From CAYOKT01 sp964404605 (GTDB lineage: Bacteria > Electryoneota > Electryoneia > Electryoneales > Electryoneaceae), in the NCBI GenBank assembly GCA_964404605.1, contig CAYOKT010000016.1, positions 1-44,803 of the forward strand: 44,803 nucleotides of DNA, read 5' to 3'. Positions 18,325 through 25,990 of the stretch are shown here, one piece after another (the stretch's first letter is position 1; every line of letters begins with the position of its first letter). The notes under the pieces are model-generated. The model searched no databases. It saw nothing but the letters and a program-made list of their open reading frames with translations, and was not told the origin of the DNA. Made by a program: the position numbers and the translations under genes.

Positions 18325-20733
18325 CTACTTCAGTTCGACGATAGTGACACCGTCGCCGCCCTCGCCCGCCTCGCCGAGGCGCCAGTGGCGGACGAGCGGA
18401 TGGCCGTTCAGCAGCTCGTGCACCATCGCGCGCAGCGCCCCGGTGCCCTTGCCGTGCACGACGCGCGCCCGGGAGAGGCCGACCATGGCGAGGTCCTCCA
18501 GGTACTTCTCCAGCGCCGCCTCCGCCTCCTCGACCCTCATCCCCCTCAGTTGCAGCTCGGGCGAGACGGGGGCGACTTCCTCCCGGGAGGCGATGCTCAC
18601 CTTCACCCCGCCGCCCCGATCCGCTCCCGGACCGCCGGCCTTTTTCACCTCCTCCGCATCCAGCCAGACCTTCACACTGCCCGTGGCGACCTGCACCCGG
18701 CCGCCCTGCAGGGCGAGCACCTCTCCCCGCGCCCCTCCGGGCAGCAGGGCGGTGTCCCCGACCCGCAACGGTCCCGCGCCGGCCTCGCCCGGTTCGGTCT
18801 CCACCGCCCGGCCGGCCGGCGCCATCCTCTTCTCCGGCGGAGGCGGGCGGCGAATCCGCTCGACCTTCTCCTTCTGGCTCTCGAGGAGCTGCTTCGCCTT
18901 CTTGATCGCCTCGTGGGAGGCCTGTTTCTCCCGGATCTCCTTGACCGCGTGTTCGAAGGCGCGGTTCGCTTCGCGGAGGATCCTCTCCGCCTCGTCCGCC
19001 GCCTCGCGGGTGCGCCGGTCCGCCTCGGCATCCAGGCGGGCCAGCCGTTCCCTGAGGAGGTGCTCCAGCCCCGCCGCCTCGCTGCGGCGGATCTCAAGGT
19101 CCCTGTGGGCGCGTTCGGTCTCGCCGAGACGGTCCGCCAGCTCGTTGATCAGGTCCTCGAGGCGCTCCCTCTCCTCGCCCAGCAGCTCCCGTGCGCGTTC
19201 GAGCAGGAACTCCGGCAACCCCACCCGCCGGGCGATCTCCAGCGCATAACTGGAGCCGGGCAGGTCCGGGAGGAAGCGGTAGGTGGGGCGGAGCTCCTCC
19301 CGGTCGAACTGCATCGAGCCGTTCCGCACGCCCTCCGTCCGGTGGGCGAAGGCCTTCAGCGCTCCCATGTGCGTGGTCACCAGCGTCCACCAGCCCCGCT
19401 CCACGGCGGTCTCGAGAAACGCCATCGCCAGCGCCGCCCCCTCGCCTGGATCGGTCCCGGAGGCGATCTCATCGACCAGCACCAGCTTCGGGCCGGCCGC
19501 CTCCTCGAAGACTTCGTTCAGATGGGCCAGGTGGGCGGAGAAGCTCGACAGGTCGCCCTCGAGGGACTGTTCATCACCGATGAGAACATGCCAGCCGCCG
19601 AGCGCCGGGAGCACGGTTCCCTCACCGCAGGGGGGCCAGATGCCGGCATGGGCCAGCGCGGTGGCCAGCCCCACGGTCTTCAGGGCCACGGTCTTGCCCC
19701 CGGCGTTGGGACCCGTGATCACCAGCACGCGCCCCGAGGGTTCGAGGGTCAAGTCCAGCGGCACGGTCTCCGCCAGCCCCTTCCGCAGCGCCAGCAGCGG
19801 GTGGCGGGCGCCGACAAGCCGCAGCGTGTCGCCGCCCAGCCGCGGGCGGAAGGCCTCCAGCCGCCGGGCGAAGGCGGCCCGCGCCTGCAGGCTGTCGAGG
19901 TGGGCGATCGCACCCAGGGAGCCGGCGAGCTCCGGCAGGTGCTCGCGGACCTCATCGGTCAGGTGAAGAAGGATGCGGCGGATCTCCTCCCGTTCCTCCT
20001 CGGCGAGACGGCGGCGCTCGTTGCCGAGCTGGACCAGCTCCTCCGGCTCGATGAAGAAGGTCCCCCCGCTGGCGGAGGCGCCGTGCACGATCCCCCGAAT
20101 CTTCCCGCGGTGGGGCGCGCGGACGGCGAGGACATAGCGGTCCTCGCGGAGGGTGAAGCCGCTCTCGAGCAGCCAGCCCTTGCCCGTGTACCGCCGAACG
20201 AGAGCTTCCAGGCGGCTCCGGCTCCGGTTCTCCACCGAGGCGATGGCCTTCCGGATGCGCTTCAATTCGGGCGAGGCGGCATCCCGTACTTCCCCGGTGG
20301 ACTCGTCCAGCGCCCTGCCGATGTGGGCTTCCAGTTCCGGCAGGTCGGCGAGGGACTCATCGAGGGGCTGGAGCGCCGCGAAGGATTCGCGGTCGCCGCG
20401 CAACAGTTTTCGCAGCCGCCGCGAGGCGGCGGCGACGGCGGCCACGGCGAGCAGATCGGCCGGGTCGAGCCGGGTCCCGGGCAGGGCCGCCGCCTCGAGC
20501 GCCGGGGCGATGTCACGCACACCGTCAAACGGCAGCGGCTCGCCGCGCTCGAGGGCGGCGACGAGAGCCTCGATGCGGTCGTATTCGCGCGGGAGGTCCC
20601 CGATCCCGCCGCCGGGCCGGAGGCGGAGGAGATGCCGCCTGCCCGGCTCCGTGGCCGCATGGGCGGCGACGGCCTCGAGCACGGCGGGATATTCGAGCGC
20701 CTCGAGCGCCACGGCCCATGGCCCGCGCTCCAT
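18325..20733 (-). CDS. mutS2: MutS2-family ATPase with Smr domain
   Basis: MutS2 proteins bind branched DNA or collided ribosomes. They lack the mismatch-recognition domain of MutS1. The roughly 802-residue protein starts with the MutS2 helical core (ALEYPAVLEAVAAHA) and has the MutS ATPase with Walker A GPNAGGKT near residue 340. Walker B and signature follow (LVLVDEIASGTDPGEGAALA). A long charged coiled coil and a C-terminal Smr domain (about 728-802) carrying LRGMRVEEAEAAL and the HGKGTGALR motif end the protein. ATG 20733 has GGAG 6 nt upstream. An in-frame ATG at 20775 lacks one and would add 14 residues. Domain order is complete. It is divergent from the small membrane protein gene at 20974. 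Confidence 0.95.
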   Translation of the reverse strand: MERGPWAVALEALEYPAVLEAVAAHAATEPGRRHLLRLRPGGGIGDLPREYDRIEALVAALERGEPLPFDGVRDIAPALEAAALPGTRLDPADLLAVAAVAAASRRLRKLLRGDRESFAALQPLDESLADLPELEAHIGRALDESTGEVRDAASPELKRIRKAIASVENRSRSRLEALVRRYTGKGWLLESGFTLREDRYVLAVRAPHRGKIRGIVHGASASGGTFFIEPEELVQLGNERRRLAEEEREEIRRILLHLTDEVREHLPELAGSLGAIAHLDSLQARAAFARRLEAFRPRLGGDTLRLVGARHPLLALRKGLAETVPLDLTLEPSGRVLVITGPNAGGKTVALKTVGLATALAHAGIWPPCGEGTVLPALGGWHVLIGDEQSLEGDLSSFSAHLAHLNEVFEEAAGPKLVLVDEIASGTDPGEGAALAMAFLETAVERGWWTLVTTHMGALKAFAHRTEGVRNGSMQFDREELRPTYRFLPDLPGSSYALEIARRVGLPEFLLERARELLGEERERLEDLINELADRLGETERAHRDLEIRRSEAAGLEHLLRERLARLDAEADRRTREAADEAERILREANRAFEHAVKEIREKQASHEAIKKAKQLLESQKEKVERIRRPPPPEKRMAPAGRAVETEPGEAGAGPLRVGDTALLPGGARGEVLALQGGRVQVATGSVKVWLDAEEVKKAGGPGADRGGGVKVSIASREEVAPVSPELQLRGMRVEEAEAALEKYLEDLAMVGLSRARVVHGKGTGALRAMVHELLNGHPLVRHWRLGEAGEGGDGVTIVELK

Positions 20734-20973
20734 TTCACGCTCCGGGGAAATCCCCTCTTGACCGGTCTCTGTCATGGTTCAATTCGGAAAAAGTCCACAC
20801 GTGGCGCCCTCGCGCGCCAAGGTACGCCGCACCGCGGCGCCGCGAAAGACACCCGGCGCACGGGACTCGGACGCCGGCGTCGGGCGCGGGAGGAACCATC
20901 CGGAGGTGCGGGCGTTTGTGCCCCGGCGGCGATGTTCCTATTTTCGGCCTCGGCGTTCTACCCGGGGGCGACA

Positions 20974-21336
20974 GTGTCCGAAACGGTACTGCGGATTCTG
21001 AGGCTGGTCCTCGCGGCAGTGAACGGTATCATCTTCGCCTTCGGCGTGATGTGGCTGCTGGAGACGCTGAACTGGAGGCCGGAGCGCTGGCGGCGGCGTC
21101 TGAGCCGGCTGATCGCGCAGGCGGAGCAGGACGAGATCGCCGGCGAGGAGGACGAGAAGCGGGCCGAGGAGGGCAGGGCGAAGCGGGTCGAGATCGAGGA
21201 ATTGCGACGGCGCCTGCTGGATCATCGTCGCAACCCGAAGACACTCCTGAACGCCGGGTTCGCGCTCCTGATGATCGCCGTCGCCCTGTTCGCCCTCAGC
21301 CGGCTGCTCTTCCCCTCCTTTCAGCCCTTCCCCTGA
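20974..21336 (+). CDS. Small membrane protein of unknown function
   Basis: I do not recognise a family. The roughly 120-residue protein has a first transmembrane segment (LVLAAVNGIIFAFGVMWLL), then a strongly charged helical stretch rich in Glu, Arg and Lys (about 45-90) that may form a coiled coil. A second hydrophobic segment (LNAGFALLMIAVALFALSRLLF) lies near the C-terminus. The GTG at 20974 has GGGGG 5 nt upstream and places TM1 close to the N-terminus. An in-frame ATG at 20932 would add 14 residues and has a poorly spaced ribosome site. It is read divergently from mutS2 across about 240 nt and is followed after 54 nt by the CoA-binding protein. The low-complexity charged region argues against a confident function. 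Confidence 0.6.
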   Translation: MSETVLRILRLVLAAVNGIIFAFGVMWLLETLNWRPERWRRRLSRLIAQAEQDEIAGEEDEKRAEEGRAKRVEIEELRRRLLDHRRNPKTLLNAGFALLMIAVALFALSRLLFPSFQPFP

Positions 21337-21390
21337 GGGAGCCGCGGGGCCGAAACAGGCGAATCGCTGGAACAGTACAAGGGACAGTTC

Positions 21391-21810
21391 ATGGACGAGG
21401 CGAGATGGGACGACCCGCCGGTGATCGAACGGATCCTGAACACGAAGGGGAAAATCGCCGTAGTCGGCCTCTCCCCGAAGCCGGAGCGTGACAGCAACAT
21501 CGTCGCGCGCTACCTGCTGCGGCACGGGTACGACATCGTGCCGGTCAACCCGGCGGCCGAGGAGATCCTCGGGCGGACGAGCTACCCGAGCGTCTCCGCG
21601 ATCCCCGGCGAGGTCGAAGTGGTCGACATCTTCCGCCGCCCGGACCAGGTGGAGCCCATCGTCCGGGAGGCGATCGAGAAGGGGGCGAAGGCGGTCTGGC
21701 TGCAACTGGGGGTCATCAACGAAGCCGCGGCCCGCGCCGCCCGCGAGGCGGGGCTGGACGTGGTCATGGACCGCTGTATCAAGATCGAGCACCAGCGCCG
21801 CGCCCGGTGA
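21391..21810 (+). CDS. CoA-binding protein (YccU-type Rossmann fold)
   Basis: The 139-residue protein is a complete CoA_binding_2 domain. It has the nucleotide motif KIAVVGLSPKPERDSN, then GYDIVPVNPAAEEILG, VEVVDIFRRPDQV, the strand-turn AVWLQLGVIN and the end DVVMDRCIKIEH. Members bind CoA or acyl-CoA. Their physiological role is not established. The ATG at 21391 has AAGGGAC 6 nt upstream. The gene ends 10 nt before the convergent stop of the decarboxylase beta subunit at 21821. Proximity to a CoA-ester decarboxylase operon is suggestive only, since the two lie on opposite strands. Confidence 0.88.
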   Translation: MDEARWDDPPVIERILNTKGKIAVVGLSPKPERDSNIVARYLLRHGYDIVPVNPAAEEILGRTSYPSVSAIPGEVEVVDIFRRPDQVEPIVREAIEKGAKAVWLQLGVINEAAARAAREAGLDVVMDRCIKIEHQRRAR

Positions 21811-21820
21811 ACCGCCCGCT

Positions 21821-22966
21821 TTATTTCCCCAGGAAGTAGGAGAGCAGCACCCCCGCGGCGGTGGCGGACCCGATGACACCCGCCACATTCGGACCCATGG
21901 CGTGCATCAGCAGGTAGTTGTCGGGGTCGTAGAGGCGGCCGACCTGCTGGGCGACCCGCGCGCTGTCCGGTACGGCGCTCACCCCCGCGGCGCCGATCAG
22001 GGGATTGACCTTGCCGTCCTTGGGGAGAAACAGGTTCATCAACTTGGCGAAGAGCACCCCGCCCGCCGTCGCGATGGCGAAGCTGATCGCCCCGAGGACG
22101 AAGATGAGCACGGACTTCGGGGTGAGAAAGTACTGCGCCTGGGTCGAAGCGCCCACGGTGAGCCCGAGGAGGATGGTCACGATGTCCACCAGCGAGGTGC
22201 CCGCCGTGCGGGCGAGACGCTCGGTGACCCCGCTCTCCTTCAGCAGGTTGCCGAAGAAGAGCATCCCCAGCAGCGGCAGGGCGCCGGGGGCGATGAAGCA
22301 GGTCCCGAGGAAGGCCAGGACCGGAAAGATGATCTTCTCGGAGCGAGGGACGCTGCGGGAGGGTTTCATCCGGATTCTCCGCTCCCCCTTCGTGGTCAGG
22401 AGCTTCATGATCGGGGGCTGGATTACCGGGACGAGCGCCATGTAGGAGTAGGCGGCGATGGCGATCGCGCCCATCAGGTGCGGGGCGAGCTTCGAGGAGA
22501 TGAAGATGGCGGTGGGGCCGTCCGCGCCGCCGATGATCCCGATGGCCGCCGCCTCCGTCGGGGAGAAACCGAGGGCCAGCGCGCCGAGAAGGGTGAGGAA
22601 GATCCCCACCTGCGCCGCCGCGCCGAGGAGTACCAGCTTCGGGTTCGAGAGCAGGGCGGAGAAGTCGGTCAGCGCCCCGATGCCGAGGAAGATCAGCGGC
22701 GGATAGATGCCCTGGGTCACCCCGAAGTAGAGGTAGTTCAGCACCGAGCCCTGCTCATAGATGCCGATGCGCAGGTTCGCATCGAGGGCGAAGGGGATGT
22801 TGCCGACGATGATCCCGAACCCGATCGGGACGAGGAGCAGGGGCTCGTAGTCTTTCTTGATCGCCAGGTAGAGGAAGAAGAGCCCGACCGCGATCATGAC
22901 CAGGTTCTTCCACAGGGCGGGCTGCGCGAAGCCGGTGTAGCCGAGAAACTCCTGGAAGATTTCCAT
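21821..22966 (-). CDS. Na+-translocating decarboxylase, beta subunit (OadB/GcdB/MmdB)
   Basis: The beta subunit removes CO2 from carboxybiotin and couples this to Na+ export across the inner membrane. The 381-residue protein has many hydrophobic segments and the family's conserved pore motifs. IGIIGGADGPTAIFISSKLA contains the essential Asp of the first region, and HAMGPNVAGVIGSA lies near the C-terminus. Length and motifs are complete. The start MEIFQEFLGYTGF has AGGGAA upstream, matching the site used by the carboxyltransferase gene at the other end of the operon. It is the last gene, 20 nt after the biotin-carrier gene. The family also serves oxaloacetate and glutaconyl-CoA enzymes, so substrate rests on the carboxyltransferase subunit. 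Confidence 0.95.
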   Translation of the reverse strand: MEIFQEFLGYTGFAQPALWKNLVMIAVGLFFLYLAIKKDYEPLLLVPIGFGIIVGNIPFALDANLRIGIYEQGSVLNYLYFGVTQGIYPPLIFLGIGALTDFSALLSNPKLVLLGAAAQVGIFLTLLGALALGFSPTEAAAIGIIGGADGPTAIFISSKLAPHLMGAIAIAAYSYMALVPVIQPPIMKLLTTKGERRIRMKPSRSVPRSEKIIFPVLAFLGTCFIAPGALPLLGMLFFGNLLKESGVTERLARTAGTSLVDIVTILLGLTVGASTQAQYFLTPKSVLIFVLGAISFAIATAGGVLFAKLMNLFLPKDGKVNPLIGAAGVSAVPDSARVAQQVGRLYDPDNYLLMHAMGPNVAGVIGSATAAGVLLSYFLGK

Positions 22967-22986
22967 TTTCCCTGTCCGCCGTCCGC

Positions 22987-23430
22987 CTATGCCTTCGTGA
23001 TCGTGAGCAGCTCCTGGCCCTCGAGGATGCTGTCGCCCTCCTTGACCTTCACTTCACGGACGGTGCCGGCGACAGTGGCGGCGATGTTGTTCTGCATCTT
23101 CATCGCCTCCATGATGCACACCGTGTCGCCGACCTTCACCGTGTCGCCCGGCTTCACCGTCACCTTGAGGATCAACCCGGGCAGGGGCGCCTTGACCACC
23201 CCGGCCCCCTTGGCTTCGTCGGGGGGAGCGGTGATCTTCGGGGTCTCCTTCGGCACCGCCACCGGCCGCTCCACCTTCGGGGCGGGGCGGGCGAAGGTCC
23301 GCTTCTTCATCGGCTCCAGGTAGGCCTTGTACTCCTGGCCGTTCACCGTGAAGACGACCTCTTCATCGGTGCGGCGGACCACCTTGGTCTCGAACTGGTG
23401 CCCGTAAATCTTGAAGCGATAGGTTTTCAT
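22987..23430 (-). CDS. Biotin carrier subunit of the Na+-translocating decarboxylase
   Basis: This subunit carries CO2 as carboxybiotin from the carboxyltransferase to the membrane beta subunit. The 147-residue protein has a short N-terminal domain (YRFKIYGHQFETKV), a Pro/Ala/Lys-rich linker (about 45-75) and a biotinyl domain. The biotin site is MEAMKMQNN, with K111 placed 36 residues from the C-terminus, the usual spacing. ATG 23430 has GAGGAC upstream. An in-frame ATG three codons earlier lacks usable spacing. It sits between the small membrane subunit and beta, matching the gamma gene of methylmalonyl-CoA decarboxylases. Confidence 0.94.
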   Translation of the reverse strand: MKTYRFKIYGHQFETKVVRRTDEEVVFTVNGQEYKAYLEPMKKRTFARPAPKVERPVAVPKETPKITAPPDEAKGAGVVKAPLPGLILKVTVKPGDTVKVGDTVCIMEAMKMQNNIAATVAGTVREVKVKEGDSILEGQELLTITKA

Positions 23431-23506
23431 CGTCCTCATCCCCCGCAGGGATCATCCTCACATCCTGTCCGGCCCGGTGTCGCAGTTTCCGGGCGCCGCG
23501 GCCGGC

Positions 23507-23938
23507 TCAGATTTTCGTGCCGCGCTCCGGGTCTTCGGTCTGCATCACCGTGGGACGCCCGCCGGTAAGACGCGCCGACCAGGCGCGCCGCAACGTCCCC
23601 TGCCACCAGTTGCTGTAGGGTTTCGGCATCGAATGGAGGGTGAGCACCAGCGACTCCTCGTCGTGGATCTGCTCCTCCTCGAGGATCAGCGTCAGGGCGA
23701 TGGCCGCGACCAGAACACCGGGGAGGTCCCCCTCCTCCGGGAGGAGGGCCGCCTCCGCCCCGGTCCCCGCCGCCCTCGCCGACCGCCGCCGTTTCTCGAG
23801 GGCGAGGACCGCATCCTGGGCCTTCTTCAGTCCCTTCATCATCAGCATCAGGAAGGCGAGGGCGATGAAGACCACGACCATGCCGACGACGGCCAGGGCG
23901 ACACCATGACCCGCGATGATGGCTTCCAGTCCCTTCAT
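23507..23938 (-). CDS. OadG/MmdD-type small membrane subunit
   Basis: Small membrane subunits of this type hold the carboxyltransferase to the membrane beta subunit. The 143-residue protein has one N-terminal transmembrane helix (ALAVVGMVVVFIALAFLMLM), a charged region, and a second short helix (GVLVAAIALTLILEEEQ). The family is defined by topology and position more than by sequence. The segment before the C-terminus (MPKPYSNWWQGTLRRAW) looks like the conserved tail of these proteins. It lies 76 nt before the biotin carrier and 81 nt after the carboxyltransferase, the position of the delta gene in known operons. Confidence 0.85.
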   Translation of the reverse strand: MKGLEAIIAGHGVALAVVGMVVVFIALAFLMLMMKGLKKAQDAVLALEKRRRSARAAGTGAEAALLPEEGDLPGVLVAAIALTLILEEEQIHDEESLVLTLHSMPKPYSNWWQGTLRRAWSARLTGGRPTVMQTEDPERGTKI

Positions 23939-24019
23939 CCTGTTTCCTCGAAACCGCGCCGGGACGATCCGCGGACGGACACTCCGCGCCGCCGCGTGTT
24001 CACCCCGGCCGGGTCTGCC

Positions 24020-25579
24020 TTACAGCGGTATCAGTCCGTGCTTGCGGGGCGGATTGCTGTCCCGTTTCCCCGCCAGCGACTCGAGCGCGCGGATGATCCG
24101 GAACCGGGTGTTCCTCGGCTCGATCACATCGTCGATGTAGCCCAGCTTCGCGGCGTTGTAGGGGTTGGCGAACCGGTCCCGGTACTCCTTCTCCTTCTCC
24201 CCGAGGAACTTCTCCCTCTCCTCGGGGGGCATCTGCTTGATTTCCCTGCCGTACAACACCTCAACGGCTCCGCGGGGTCCCATCACGGCGATCTCGGCGG
24301 TGGGCCAGGCGTAGTTGAGATCGCCCCGCAGGTGCTTGGAACTCATCACATCGTAGGCCCCGCCATAGGCCTTCCGCGTGATGATGGTGACCTTCGGCAC
24401 GGTCGTCTCGGCGTAGGCGTAGAGGAGCTTCGCGCCGTTGAGGATGATCCCCTCATATTCCTGGTGCGTGCCGGGCATGAACCCGGGGACATCGACGAAG
24501 GTGACGACGGGAATGTTGAAGGCGTCGCAGAAACGCACGAAAGAGGCCGCCTTGCGGGAAGCCTTGTTGTCGAGCACCCCGGCGAGGTGGTTCGGCTGGT
24601 TGGCGACGATGCCCACCGCGCGGCCGTTGAAGCGCGCGAACCCGACGATGATGTTCGGCGCCCACATCCGGTGAACATTGAGGAAGTCACCGTGGTCCAC
24701 CACCGACTCGATGACGAACTTCATGTCATAAGGCAGGTTCGGGTCGGTGGGGATCACGTAGTTAAGGTCATCCTCGAGGCGGTCGATGGGGTCATCGCAG
24801 GAGACCAGCGGGGTCTCCTCCATGTTGTTCTGCGGCATGAAAGAGATCAGCTTCCGGATGAGTTCGAAGACATCATCCTCGGTGTCGGCGACGAAATGGG
24901 TGACACCGGACTTGCTGGCGTGCACCTCCGGTCCGCCGAGGGTCTCCGGGGTGACATCCTCGTGGGTCACCGTCTTCACCACCCGGGGACCGGTGACGAA
25001 CATGTAGCTGATATCTCGGGTCATGATCGTGAAGTCGGTGATCGCGGGGCTGTAGACCGCTCCCCCCGCGCAGGGACCGAGAATCGCCGAAATCTGCGGC
25101 ACCACCCCCGAGGCGAGCACGTTGCGCAGGAAGATGTCGGCGTACCCCGCGAGGCTGAGAACCCCCTCCTGGATGCGCGCCCCGCCGGAATCGTTCAGCC
25201 CGATGATCGGAATCCCCACCTTGATCGCGTAGTCCATGATCTTGACGATTTTCCGGGCGAACATCTCGCCGAGGGACCCCCCAAGCACCGTGAAATCCTG
25301 CGAGAAGATCATCACCTGGCGGCCGCGGATGGTCCCATGTCCCGTAACCACGCCGTCGGACAGGTACTGCTGCTCATCGAGCCCGAACTCCTTCTCGCGG
25401 TGGGTGACGAACATGTCGAATTCTTCGAAGGAGCCCTCGTCCACCAGGCGCATGATCCGTTCACGGGCGGTGTACTTCCCCTTGCCGTGCTGCGCCTCGA
25501 TGCGGCGTTCTCCGCCGCCGAGGCGCGCCTTGTCACGCAGTTCCTGGAGCTGCTTCAGCTTCTGATCAATGCTTTCCAT
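24020..25579 (-). CDS. Acyl-CoA carboxyltransferase subunit, probable methylmalonyl-CoA decarboxylase alpha
   Basis: This subunit moves the carboxyl group of an acyl-CoA, probably methylmalonyl-CoA, to biotin. The 518-residue protein is a full PccB/MmdA-type double crotonase fold. It has GKGKYTARERIMRLVDEGSF, the first oxyanion region LNDSGGARIQEGV, CAGGAVYSPAITDF, and the second-half motifs VDVPGFMPGTHQEYEGI and TRKAYGGAYDVMSSKHLRGD. It lacks the pyruvate-carboxylase-like fold of OadA, so the complex does not act on oxaloacetate. ATG 25579 starts at the family N-terminus (MESIDQKLKQLQELR) with AGGGAA upstream. The longer frame to 25726 adds unrelated residues. It begins the alpha-delta-gamma-beta operon. 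Propionyl-CoA carboxylase is less likely because no biotin carboxylase is adjacent and the pump subunits are. Confidence 0.92.
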   Translation of the reverse strand: MESIDQKLKQLQELRDKARLGGGERRIEAQHGKGKYTARERIMRLVDEGSFEEFDMFVTHREKEFGLDEQQYLSDGVVTGHGTIRGRQVMIFSQDFTVLGGSLGEMFARKIVKIMDYAIKVGIPIIGLNDSGGARIQEGVLSLAGYADIFLRNVLASGVVPQISAILGPCAGGAVYSPAITDFTIMTRDISYMFVTGPRVVKTVTHEDVTPETLGGPEVHASKSGVTHFVADTEDDVFELIRKLISFMPQNNMEETPLVSCDDPIDRLEDDLNYVIPTDPNLPYDMKFVIESVVDHGDFLNVHRMWAPNIIVGFARFNGRAVGIVANQPNHLAGVLDNKASRKAASFVRFCDAFNIPVVTFVDVPGFMPGTHQEYEGIILNGAKLLYAYAETTVPKVTIITRKAYGGAYDVMSSKHLRGDLNYAWPTAEIAVMGPRGAVEVLYGREIKQMPPEEREKFLGEKEKEYRDRFANPYNAAKLGYIDDVIEPRNTRFRIIRALESLAGKRDSNPPRKHGLIPL

Positions 25580-25746
25580 TTCCCTGTCCCCTGCCCGGTG
25601 GAGCCGGGCGGTCAGATGGTCCCTCCCCGGAGGAGCCCCTGCTTCCGTTCGACGATGACAGCCGGGCGACAGGGTATCCCTCTTCCCCGGGGTACCCCTC
25701 CCCGCTTGCATCCGCCGGTGAACCACGGGCCTGTCCGGTCAGACGC

Positions 25747-25775
25747 AAAATACCCGCCCCACCCGCAGGGGACAA
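25747..25775 (-). promoter_or_regulatory. Possible promoter of the decarboxylase operon
   Basis: On the minus strand TTGTCC (25770-25775) and TATTTT (25747-25752, followed by G) are exactly 17 nt apart in an otherwise GC-rich stretch. Each hexamer matches the sigma-70 consensus at four of six positions. The leader to the ATG at 25579 would be about 160 nt. Confidence 0.4.
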
Positions 25776-25885
25776 GGCGGATTCCGCAACAAGGGATGTT
25801 TTCCCTCCCCCCGGCCATCCGGGGAGACGGGCCGTGCGGGTGGCCCGGGGCTCTTGCCGCACCGCTCGCCACGCCATAGCCATAG

Positions 25886-25915
25886 GCGAAGGCGGGTAGC
25901 GCTGCGAAGGCGGGT
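25886..25915. repeat. 12-nt tandem direct repeat
   Basis: GCGAAGGCGGGT occurs at 25886-25897 and again at 25904-25915, a period of 18 nt. It lies in intergenic sequence about 75 nt past the stop of the TPR gene. Confidence 0.7.
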
Positions 25916-25990
25916 GCCCCGGGTTTCATGCGAGGCGTTTACCGTGGCGAGCGCCGTGACCGTGTCGAAGGATAGGGGGCGTGCGCTTCT

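Larger units (their letters stand above)
25580..25990. other. Intergenic region upstream of the decarboxylase operon
   Basis: These 411 nt separate the decarboxylase alpha start from the stop of the TPR gene, both on the minus strand. They hold the possible promoter at 25747-25775, a CCCCGG/CCGGGG hairpin (25809-25824, loop of four) and a 12-nt direct repeat (25886-25915). Short open frames here have no recognisable product. The hairpin could end the TPR transcript but has no T-run. Confidence 0.6.

Noticed and set aside
18268..20931. Plus-strand open frame ahead of the small membrane protein
   Set aside because: It is antisense to mutS2. Only its last part, from about 20932 or 20974, has plausible coding character.
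24020..25579. Carboxyltransferase as an oxaloacetate decarboxylase alpha subunit
   Set aside because: The protein has the crotonase-type acyl-CoA carboxyltransferase fold motifs, not the TIM-barrel pyruvate-carboxylase-like domain of OadA.
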